DNA from: Psococerastis gibbosa
Taxonomy: Eukaryota; Arthropoda; Insecta; Psocodea; Psocidae
Assembly: GCA_963971405.1 (NCBI GenBank)
Contig: OZ020491.1
Span: 19,338,855-19,402,854 of the forward strand
Length of the DNA stretch: 64,000 nucleotides
Direction of reading: 5' to 3'
How positions within the stretch are numbered: position 1 is the stretch's first letter; each line of letters starts with the position of its first letter. Made by a program: the position numbers and the translations under genes. Below, piece after piece: positions 31,191 to 41,200 of the stretch. The notes under the pieces were generated by a model. It ran no database searches. It was not told the origin of the DNA and saw only the letters and a program-made list of their open reading frames with translations.

Positions 31191-33354
31191 AATTAATATA
31201 GTCTATATATATAAGAAAATTAAAATTGACAGTAATACAAATTACCTGTGGCTCACAAAGTTAGTAAAGTTGGTAACTCTATACCGGTACCCCTGATATG
31301 TGCAGATCTTGGGTTTGAGTTTTTTCTTGACTTCTTTTTTCGTCTAATCGGTTTTTCATAGATGAACTATTAAGTTTTTAAAGGTAGGCTAATTAAGTTA
31401 TTCATACCTTTCATACCTTCAGCCTGTAGCCTGAATTCCATAACTTCATCGGGATTAAGGCGTGTCTTCTTCTAACCCATGGGTAACATAGGACCTTATT
31501 CTCTGTCTTACAGTCGCTAGAGGGGCAGGATGTTGGGCTGGGCTGAGTAAGTGAACTTTTAAATTAGGTGTTTATATGTTTGATTTGTGTATGGGTAGGT
31601 GGTTGTGTGCCAAGAGAGGCAGATATAAACCGATTAATGGATAAATAACTTGTCTCTACAGATATCATGTAATATGGTCAGTTCTAGATGTGAAAACTGG
31701 GCAAGCCTATGCATTAACGCGTAATCTTAGCAGAGTTTCCTATGCTCCCTATCGGTTAGAATAAGAGACTCACCGGTTAGTCTAAGTTATATGGCATTCC
31801 GACTGGGCCCTCACCGTGGCCCGGGACTTGGTCAAATTTACTACTACTAGGTACTGTAACTCCATTGAAAAAAATTTAACTGCTCTTTTCCAACTGCATG
31901 GGGGACCCTCCCAAGAACCTCAAATTACGCCCCTGAATCTCTGGCAGGCTAGGCGCCCATAAAACATTCGCTGTTCATAATTTACAAGGTCTATGCGCCA
32001 TCGTTTGCCTACAGCTAGGCACACTGTTTGTCTAGATAATGGTAAGTTAAGTATGTCTGCCCCAGTTGCAAGCTCAGCGTACGCTACCCACGGCCACCAG
32101 CTTTCGTTCATAAGCCACATACAGTCACAAGATTTTAAACTTTCTACCTATTTGTTTTGGGCTTCGTTCTAATTTACTACAGCTGTGTGAGTATTTTATA
32201 TTGTAAGTAATAGTTTAAAGGTTCGCTTACGGCTTACGTTTAGAGCTGTAAATTTTTTAGCAAGCCATATTACAATATTTATAGTCTAAATTTCACAACT
32301 TTAAACCACAGAATATTATAATATATAACCACCCAGTGGTGTCTTATTATTAGTTTATTATATATTATTAGTAATTACATAGTTTAAGATGACACTTAAA
32401 TGCATTAGCTTACCATATTGCAAAGAATTATTAAAGATACGTATGTGTACACCCACTCAAAAAATGAACAGAGCATTTGTAAATAATCACCGAAATAAAA
32501 AGATAACGTACTTAATGAAACTCAGCTCAACATCCTGTACCTATTGACTGGAGTTCCTATGGGTTAGAATTAGAGACTGGACAGTCACAGTTATGAAATT
32601 CAGATTATAATTTCGCGAGTCGTCTGATTCTGCGGGCACAAAATCATACTACAGTATAGCTAGGCTACCTCTACCTCTCCACCATAGCAATCAAGTCCAT
32701 CAACTAAGTTTTTTTATGATGGGATTGGTTGCGTAGATCTGCATAAATACTAGCCTACTGTAGCATACCTACCACAGGTCAGAGATAAGAAGAACAAAAT
32801 TGTCTTTAATTTCCACATTGGCGAATTTTGGGTCTTTCGGCTCACTCTTAAAAGAGTCAGGACATACTGTAGGCCTATCATAGGTAATGGCACAGCAACA
32901 TGATAATTAACTCAATTAGTCCCATCAGTGCATTTATAGGCTACTGGCGTTATAAATTGGGTTACGTTTTCAAACCAGATGAGTGCAGCATGTTGTGCTA
33001 CGATGTAGGCTGATATATTCAGGTAGGAATCTACAGATAAATTATGGGAGAGATTTCTAAATATTTTGTTATGGAAAATGGCAACAGCCGCAATGTTGTG
33101 AAAGTAGAAGTGGTCACATGAACAATTCAAGCTTTCGAAAGAAATTGACATTTTTTCAACTAAAATATTATTACTTTTGTAAATGAGTTAACCCCACTAA
33201 AGTTAATTAAACCAATTTATTTTAACTTTATTTATTTATAGGGTAAATGAGTCGGGAAAATAGTCTGCTTTTTGAGAATCTTAAATTATTTATCTGACCA
33301 CTGTCCTACCTAAGAACCCGTAGAGCGAGAAATTAACTAGTTTTGTCAAAAATC
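31191..33354. other. intergenic region, nothing recognised
   Basis: No conserved gene seen. A 79-codon minus frame (33151-32912, starting MSISFESLNCSCDHFYFHN) and a 66-codon minus frame (32120-31920) have no homologue I recognise and no partner copy in the window. Confidence 0.4.
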
Positions 33355-33545
33355 AAATCAAAATTTATTATTAAATCAAACAACAACATTTACAATATTA
33401 AAAAATGGAAGGGGGCCCAAAGGAAAAGTCCCGTGCTGGGCCCCCCTTTAAAAGTAAAAGTGAAAATTAGTACAAATAATACAAGTAAAAAAAATTTTCA
33501 ACGTTATAGAGAATAATTGTGCAGGCAGATAACTGAAAAATACCG
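33355..33545 (-). mobile_element. LINE 3' UTR fragment
   Basis: Matches 5279-5460 (AACAACATTTACAATATTAAAAA, GGGCCCCCCTTTAAAAG, AATTGTGCAGGCAGATAACTG). Only the 3' UTR is left. Confidence 0.6.
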
Positions 33546-33819
33546 GGCCATTCATTGTCAGCAATCTATTTTGAAACCTGACCCCTTAAAAGCTATGAGT
33601 TCCGATGTTCCGAGCAGGCTAGGCTAATATGTTTAAGATTAGGTAGGTATTTAATTCCTTGAATGACAGGGAAAACTGAATTTACTTTAGATGATGAGAT
33701 TCATTCATCATTTAATTTATTAAAGAATATAGAATTTAAAAACCAAAACTTAACTTATGCTGTAAATATTTTAAAGCTAACAAGAGCTCTGTACAATAAG
33801 AACAGAAATGTTTCCTTAA

Positions 33820-34205
33820 GAGGACATGCTACGTAGAAAATGAGTACCCCAAAATTTGTTGTTTTTATTAACTTTCTATTTTTTTATTTAATTAACAGAG
33901 CTAGTCATTAAAGATTTGGCTCATGGAAGTTGCAGAAGAATACTTCATGCATCATATAATAGGAAATATTAAATTTTTGGTACCTTAGTTCTTTCATAAA
34001 TACCAGATAGGACTAAAATTTCGCGTATTCTGGGATTTTTGGAAGAACTACAAAACCGAAAAGTAAAAATACCCGATTATATTATGCATGAAGTAGTCTT
34101 CTACAACTTAGATGGGCCAAATTTTTAATAACTTGCTGAGTTAGTGAAATAAAAAATGAAAAGTATTTAATTTCGGGGTGCCAATTTTCTACGTAGCATA
34201 TCCTC
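33820..34205. mobile_element. long-TIR fold-back element with TTAA target duplication
   Basis: Flanked by TTAA on both sides (33816-33819 and 34206-34209). Terminal inverted repeats GAGGACATGCTACGTAGAAA / TTTCTACGTAGCATATCCTC, and inverted similarity continues well inside. A TTAA duplication points to piggyBac or Kolobok. Ends 113 bp before the tetraspanin 2 start codon. Other copies at 13188 and 1741. Confidence 0.75.
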
Positions 34206-34318
34206 TTAAGAGAATGATTTTAGTCTTCAGCTTTCAACATTTGTAGAATTAAACTTCTGCATTGCTTCCTGCATAATATTAGCCTAATTACATCTGACAA
34301 TGTTTCAGAGCCTGCAAA

Positions 34319-37177
34319 ATGCCAGATGACGATGAGAAAAAGGGATCGAGAAGTAGTAACGTTTTATTTAAAATTTACTATTCCTCGGCAATTTTCCTTT
34401 TGGTAAGTATACCGTTATTACTGGCAACTATGTAGGTAGTCAGGAAATACGATGTAGGCTAGGTACATGTTCTCTAGTTTAAATAGGAAATGGAATGTTC
34501 GGACAGAAAGAAAAAAAAAATGGTCTTGGTGTGAATTCTACATCGTAACACAACCTTACAAATCCTCACAACTTTAGCAAGCATTACATACTATGTTGTT
34601 TTTCATACGATAATATAATAGTAGTCTTTATTGAAAAAAAAAACAACATTAAATATAGATACAGCGAGATTAGAGCCTATAAATGATGGTAACAAACAGA
34701 GCATAATGGCTACTAAGTTATTGACTACATATATTTCGCTGTCTTTGGATGCTATAAAGATACAATGTGATAATAAACTAATATATCAGAAAATGAGGCA
34801 TGCATCCAAATTTGGAATTCGGGTATGATGTAAGCATATCACTGATTATTTTGAAATATTTAATTGTGAATAACCATAGTTCTTTTGATTATTTGTACTT
34901 GCATGCCAAATTTTCAAAACCATGCATTCACATAACTGAACGAACTGTTAAAATCTTTCAGATGACTTCATTGATGTGAAAAATATAGTATAATGGCGGC
35001 GCTTTTATTTGTTTCAGGCGAGTGGATCGATTCTAATAGGACTTTGCTCGCTTTGGGAATCTGCAACAAAGCAATACAACTACTTGTTAGACGTTACATT
35101 GAGAGTTGAAGTTTACATCCTCCTAGGATTAGGAGTGCTCTTAATATTGCTGGGAATTTTAGGAATATTTTCTGCAATGAGCCAAAGCTACTGCCTTCTA
35201 GGAACAGTAAGTTTACTACAGGTAGATTTGTAGATAATTCGTGTATTTATCAAAAATAAAATACATTATAAATTACTAAGCCGAACAATACCTAGCGGGA
35301 GATTGAGTGAATGAATGAGAATATTACTTATACTATGTTATTCGGGAATATATCATTAAATGGTTTGCATGCGTATTACCTAAAATAAAAGGCTACTACT
35401 ACTACTATGTTATAATAATATGTAGATACAGACGATAAAGTGCGTTTCGTCAATTCTTATAGAACTTGATTAGCTAACATGAAGCTTTTTTTCAGTACTC
35501 AGCTTTGCTCACTTTGACACTGATTGTCAAAGTTGTCATAGGAATAGTGCTAGCGGTGTATGGAACAAATCCATCGTTAACGATAGGGAGAAACCTCATT
35601 TTAGAACTACGAAAATGTGAACATTTCTCAGAATTTTTCAATATGTTCTATCAGTATCAGGAACAGGTGAGTGGGCCAACAGTCACAATAACATCCAATT
35701 AGGCGGGGTTTCCACCGACCTGCAAGTGCAAAATACAAATACGGTGACGTGGTAGCAGACATTCAAGACTTAGACGGGTTTTCCACCGACCTCGCATTGC
35801 AAAATGCAAATGACATTGGCGGAAGTTTTACTCTATGCCATAGTTAAAATGATCACAGAGTAAAATCACAAACAAACTAAAATTAAAAAATGGCTTCATG
35901 GGATATGTTAAGTACAAACATTTTAATAGATTTCTATAAAAAGAAAAAGTCTAATTTCCGTCAATGTCATTTGCATTCTGCAATGAGAGGTCGTCGGAAA
36001 CCCCGCCTAAGTCTAGAATGTCTGCTACCACGTCCCCGTATTTGTATTTTGCACTTGCAGGTCGGTGGAAACCGCGCCTAATTAATATCATTGCATTTTA
36101 CTATACGCTTTCAAAAAGCTACGGGCTTTTGTTAAGTTAAACATGTTTCACTTCTAAGACGGGGTTTCCACATACGTCAATGGTCAATGGAAAATATGGT
36201 TTTGACGTGGTAGCAGAATTTTTAGTATGTCTTTAATGTCTGCTAAAACGTCAATTTCACATTTCTCATTGACCATTAACGTATGTGGAAACCCCGCCTT
36301 ATATATACAGCACAGGATATGATACATCACATCGTATTAATAGGTATACATTTTGATTGCATCTCTATGATACTCACTTCTCACGACCCATTATTAATAT
36401 TTTTAGATTGGCTTTTTATGAACTTGTGCCCCATATTGATTTTCCATTACCTATTGGTTTTTTTGGCCACTGGCAAACTTGTACACGCCCTCTGTGATAA
36501 CCTACATCCTACTTCAAGCGATAATGGACAAGCTGAGGCAAGCTTACCATTGACGGAATGTTTCAGGCATGAGCATAACTTAACCAAGTTCGAGTTCGAG
36601 ACTACGCCGGGGGTAGCGACTTAGGAGGCATACTGATGCATACCTAAAGCGTATTCGAGACAAAACCTTCCTCGGCTCGAAACCGAAAAGGGTACCATCG
36701 ACACGTGAGAGTCGCTGTTACAGTTTATATGATATTTACAGCTAAGCTGTTGCGGAGTCGGTGGACCGGAAGATTACAAGTATCAAATGCATTGTTGGAG
36801 CAGACATACTGACTGTTACCTCAACAGAAATTACTACTGGGGTTGCGCTGATGCTATTTCTAATGCTGTTTCTTACTATTCAATCATTGTAGCTGGGTTC
36901 GCACTGGGATCGTCGATTATAGAGGTAAATAGATATATTGAAATGTAACAATATAAGAAAGACCTGATAACAGACTGAAAGTTTCAATTAACTATATCCA
37001 TGGTATAACTATACAATACATTTGCATACATAGTTTTAAAATACTGTACCTGGTAAGTTTATTAGCATTTTGCATGTGTCATCGTGTAATGTTTCTCAGA
37101 ATGTATTTTACTTCTTTCAGGCTGTGGGTTGCATACTTGCATGTACATTAACCATCTGGGTTAAGAAACAATTATGA
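34319..37177 (+). CDS. tetraspanin 2 (five coding exons)
   Basis: Encodes a 227-residue tetraspanin. Coding exons 34319-34402, 35018-35206, 35496-35666, 36742-36924 and 37121-37177 have 28, 63, 57, 61 and 19 codons, all joined in phase 0 at GT..AG borders. Exons 2-5 match tetraspanin 1 in length exactly. An acceptor at 34301-34308 implies an upstream untranslated exon. The N-terminus (MPDDDEKKGSRSSN) is longer and more charged than in gene 1. TM2 is in exon 2 (YILLGLGVLLILLGILGIF). The large loop starts LSCCGVGGPEDY and has further cysteines (HCW, DCY, GCA). TM4 ends WVKKQL. The two genes are tandem duplicates with diverged proteins. AATAAA at 37302-37307 follows. Introns are much shorter than in gene 1. 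Specific orthology is unknown. Confidence 0.9.
35702..36078. mobile_element. composite MITE, variant outer arms, next to exon 3
   Basis: Outer ends GGCGGGGTTTCCACCGACC / GGTCGGTGGAAACCGCGCC with CTGCAAGTGCAAAATACAAA arms, unlike the other composites. The inner module is the same (from CATTCAAGACTTA onward). Left flank TTA, right TAA. It starts 36 bp downstream of the last base of tetraspanin 2 exon 3. A 63-codon frame (35890-36081, MASWDMLSTNILIDFYKKK) runs across the inner module. Confidence 0.8.
36158..36298. mobile_element. PIF/Harbinger-like MITE
   Basis: Ends GACGGGGTTTCCACATACG / CGTATGTGGAAACCCCGCC, flanked by TAA and TTA. Hairpin core TTGACGTGGTAGCAGAATTT, closely related to the core in 52311-52461 although the termini differ. 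Confidence 0.85.
36395..36600 (+). repeat. dispersed repeat C, sense copy
   Basis: Shares TGGCCACTGGCAAACTTGTA, CAAGCGATAATGGACAAGCT and AAGCTTACCATTGACG with 60545-60745. Confidence 0.5.
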
Positions 37178-37301
37178 TAGACGATCTGAAAGATGTGCTG
37201 TCACGGTTGTTTTGTGAAGTTTCGACAGCGGTACGTGTCGGATCAGTCGTCTCAGAAGGAACTTTTTAATTTTAGTTTAGAACTGTGTGCATAAACATAG
37301 C

Positions 37302-37321
37302 AATAAAAATGTTCATTTATT
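37302..37321. terminator. back-to-back poly(A) signals of tetraspanin 2 (+) and CUSTOS (-)
   Basis: AATAAA on the plus strand at 37302-37307 and on the minus strand at 37316-37321 (seen as TTTATT). Cleavage on each side would make the two convergent transcripts overlap slightly. Confidence 0.6.
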
Positions 37322-37385
37322 GCAACTGCACTCAGTTAAAATAATCTAGTCGTTAATTTTAATGTATGCAATTAAATTACTCACC

Positions 37386-37907
37386 TCATAGTTTTATGTT
37401 TTCCACCTTTCCCCTTGTCTCAGGAGCCCAGTGTCTTGTTTCACTTTTGCTTAGAACAAATTCAGGTGTAACAGCTACTTCCTTTGCTCTAGCAGACATC
37501 TCTTCATCATCAAGTTCTTCAGCATTACCCAACTTCAACTTTCTTTTTCTCACTGCTGTATTTTTGTCTTCAATTTGATCTTCAGAATCTAAAAATACCG
37601 TTGATGAGCTTAGAAGCAAAACTCCATGAGTATTTTTCTTCTTTTTTGTGTCTGAAACCTTCACTTCTTTAGGTGTTTTGATCTTTAATCTATATCTAGT
37701 TCTGTTCTCCAAATAAGAATCCAAATGCTTAGCAACATGCTTTTGGAACCCTTTAGTTACTCTCAAGTTCTTGGGGTCGTATGGTTTTAACTCTTCAGGC
37801 AAAACGCGGTTGGAAGGTAAGGGTTCTTTGCTTTCTTTTTCTGGAAGTACTGTTCTAGGGATCACTTCATAAACGCACTCCGAAAGGTCTATTTTGCGGC
37901 TTTTCAT
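37386..37907 (-). CDS. CUSTOS homologue (C12orf43-like)
   Basis: Single-exon frame of 173 residues. An in-frame stop lies two codons before the ATG, so the start is well placed. The N-terminus resembles the ELERCREA-type opening of CUSTOS (here DLSECVYEVIPR). The central NLRVTKGFQKHVAKHLDSYL matches the family's TPEFRxHVAKKL helix. A short hydrophobic stretch (GVLLLSSSTVF) corresponds to the GFRLF.TS segment. The EELDDEEMSARAKEVAVTPEF block matches the conserved DEEWRRCREAAVSASDI motif. Basic KKKK and RKRKLKL clusters suggest nuclear localisation. In vertebrates CUSTOS modulates canonical Wnt signalling at the nuclear envelope and is found with spliceosomal proteins. It is shorter than the human protein and lacks its long lysine-rich tail. 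The stop is directly followed by a donor-like GGTGAGT, so an untranslated 3' intron is possible. Divergent to THOC6. Confidence 0.75.
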   Translation of the reverse strand: MKSRKIDLSECVYEVIPRTVLPEKESKEPLPSNRVLPEELKPYDPKNLRVTKGFQKHVAKHLDSYLENRTRYRLKIKTPKEVKVSDTKKKKNTHGVLLLSSSTVFLDSEDQIEDKNTAVRKRKLKLGNAEELDDEEMSARAKEVAVTPEFVLSKSETRHWAPETRGKVENIKL

Positions 37908-38221
37908 TATTCAATGTAAAATTATTTTAATTTCATACTCTAATAGGGTCAATTACTGAAATTTGAATTATATTCAAGTAAATTCCCTGTTGTCAAACAT
38001 TGAAATAGTCAACAAAGCAGACGATGTTTCTAAAATAGGCCCTGAAATATGGATCTGAATTCAGAGCCCCAACTAAGGGTCCCTAGTACCTTGTGGCTTG
38101 TACCTTGTTTGTTATTTACATTTATTGATAGTTAATGTCGTTAATGATTTATTGCTAGAACTCACTACTCAGAAAAAGTTACCGGCCGGCTTGTCAGTTT
38201 AGTCTAGATTTCTAGTGCAAA
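37908..38221. promoter_or_regulatory. shared divergent promoter region of CUSTOS and THOC6
   Basis: Only 314 bp separate the two start codons, so both transcripts must start inside this interval or use untranslated upstream exons. No TATA box in a convincing position and no CpG island is visible. Confidence 0.5.
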
Positions 38222-41200
38222 ATGGTGCTTGCAGAAGTAGCAAAAGGTGTGAAAGGTTTCTATACGGACATCTTATCTCAAGCATTTTCTCCATGCGGAA
38301 AATACTTAGCCGTGACAACCGTGTACAGTGAGGTTTTTGTATTCGAGTAAGTAAAGCTTGTTTTTATTGGAGTTACGGATATTATCCTTGTCTCTCTTGC
38401 CTAATTTTACTAGGCTTGTGACTTGCAAAGCATCTGGATATCCTGGACGATGTGGCCCTTACCTGTACATCTGTAGTATTCTACTTGTAAGTGCAATAAA
38501 TTGAGACCCCCCTCCCCCCGTTCCTAAGGGATAGTTTCAGTATGAAGGATTTTACCATTCGCTGGACGAAATATCTTTAAGTCTAGGTACCCAATATTAA
38601 TGTGAATTGTTTTATTTTAGCCTAAATGCGGCATTAAATCCACCTGATGAAGATGCTACTTCCGCTCAAAAGCCAATTCTCTCATTTTCGCTTGACAAAA
38701 TTTGTGGAGCTTTCTCTCTTCTTACCACGGATAAATTCCTCATAGTCGGCTCTCGTAATAAGATCTTCGGTTACGATTGGAAAAGTATAATAGCTGGTAA
38801 AACACCAAAAGTGGCTTGGTGTTGGGAGATTCCGACTGACAGACAAAATATCGATGGAATCGAAGTCAATTCGTTGGTGTTGTCACCAAATGGTTCCGTC
38901 TATGCTGGTTGCGGGGACAATAAGATACACAACTTCAGTTTGGAAGATGGTCGCCACACAAAGACCCTAACGGGCCATGAGGGCTACATTCATGACTTAA
39001 AGATAATGTGAGTAGATTATAGACTATAAATTTGTTCAGTTGATTGATATTGTAGCACGCCATCCAGGAAAGAAAACTGTACAAGGTTAATGCAGGGTTG
39101 AACCAAGACTGAAGAGAGACAGTGAGAATTGAGTTTATAGTTATTTATTAATTCACTAAATCCGTCCGTCTGTCCAAAAGTACCCCTCTTATCCTCGTAC
39201 ACAATAATTAGAGCTGCCCCCTGTCCGTGGCAGCAAATTCCATGCACTCCAATCAATAATCATAGAGTCGCTTGACTCTAACAGTCCAGTGATAGTATCT
39301 GTATCATCATATACCACCCAGGTGAACTGAGTTCGAGTTGGCGAGCTGCGTCAGATTGAGAGCAGTGAAGCACGGAGCTTCCGCCACCAGCAGCCTGATC
39401 GAGGCGATTATAATACCGGTATTTATTTAATCCCCTGGTATTAAAAATGTAAACAAGATAATTTTATAATGGAAAGTGCTATTCAAAATTTGTTTGTTTA
39501 CAGTTATAATCGTAGGGTAATTATTTAACCCCGGTATTATAATCGCCTCGATCAGGCTGCTGCAGGGTCAAGGTGAGACCCCGCGCAGTGGAGGTTTCTG
39601 ATGCTTATTTTCTTACTCTATGGCGGGGTTTCCGTTGACCTCGTTTCGCCTCCATTTGCAGAATGCACATGACGTTGACGGAAATTTTTGTTTATTATGC
39701 TATGCTTAGTAAAACAAAAGTTTCCATCAATGTCATGTGCATTCTGCAAATGGAGGCAAAACGAGGTCAATGGAAACCCCGCCTAAGGACTCATGACTAT
39801 GTGGAACACCTCATCTCGTTAGGGTGGTTCCATAAGTTTAATCAAGATGTACAATGAGCATATCTGTTTCTGGTCTTATTTGGGGAGCCTGACACTAATA
39901 GTAATGTTATACTGTTCATTAACATAATTTATCCTGCTAATTTCAGTGATGAGAACAAGTTGGTATCAGCAAGTGAAGATGGAACAGTGAAATTTTGGGA
40001 TCTGCGGAAGGGCAAGATGACCAGTCAGGTGGAGCCATGGAAAGAATCCCACTTGGAGAGACCTGCCCTCGGAAAATGGGTTGGGGCGGTCCATACTGAT
40101 AAAGAATGGCTGGTGAGTGACGGACATACAGACTGTTATAATGGACTAATATAAATAAGGGGAACTGGTGCGAGTGAACCCATGCATGCTTTCCAATTTA
40201 TCAATTAGTATAGGTACCGAGACACATAATATGTAGGAGTAATTCCAAGATAAATAATGTTTTTGGAGGGTAAAACCCCCCAAAATTTGTTAGCCCAAAA
40301 TAAGAATATCGTCCCGAGATATGATTTTGGTCAACCTACGTGCCAAATTTCATCAAAAGCTACCTAGTAATTTTCCTACAAATCTCTGAACAGGCAGGCA
40401 GGCATTTCGTAAGAACCACTTTTTTGGTTACTGAAATATCGAAATTGGAAATTTCAAAAATCAACAACAATCGGAAAATGCGGGGGTTCATTTGTTCCTA
40501 ACTAATGCCGCATGGTGAGACCAAATTAAAAAGAAAAAAAAAGTATTCTCAAATTTTATTTCCTTCAGGTCTGTGGAGGAGGTGTAAGAGCTGGTCTTTG
40601 GAATATCCCTTTGAGACAACTAATGACATCGTTCGAAACGGAAGACACAGGCATCCATGCCTGTATGTTGCACGAAGAACGGGTTATTGTAGGTAAGTAC
40701 CTAGATCTCCCGTGGCTTATGAAAAAATTAAGGGGGACCGTAAGTAGGCAAAACAAATATTTGAAATATACAGTACGACGAATAGTGGTGGACCCAAGCC
40801 ATACCTAGCCAAGCTTTTCTTTTTTTTTAAAGTTTATTTTGGCTTGGAAAGAAAAATAAGATGACCTTGGTTTGGAAAAATCTTGACTGATATTGGTGTT
40901 CGGTTTGTCTCCAAGCCAAATCAAGCTTTAGCTTGGTTTAGAGACAGTAGAATGTTATAGCTTAAAATGCAGACATGTATGTATCGTACAATACATTGCG
41001 CATTCTTAAGTACTTTAGATGTATTGTATCTTAGACATTGCGAGGACGGCAGGTGCTGACCTTTAGGAGATCAATTGGTTAGTTTGATGAGACACCACCT
41101 GTGTGGACCTTTTTCAAGTCCGAAACTAAACAGTGTGCTAAGCATTAACAACCGCCTGAAGTCCAGAAAGAGTTTCTTCAGCCGTACGACACGGATGGCG

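Noticed and set aside
32912-33151. 79-codon minus-strand gene
   Set aside because: No recognised homology, no splice or promoter context, single occurrence in the window.
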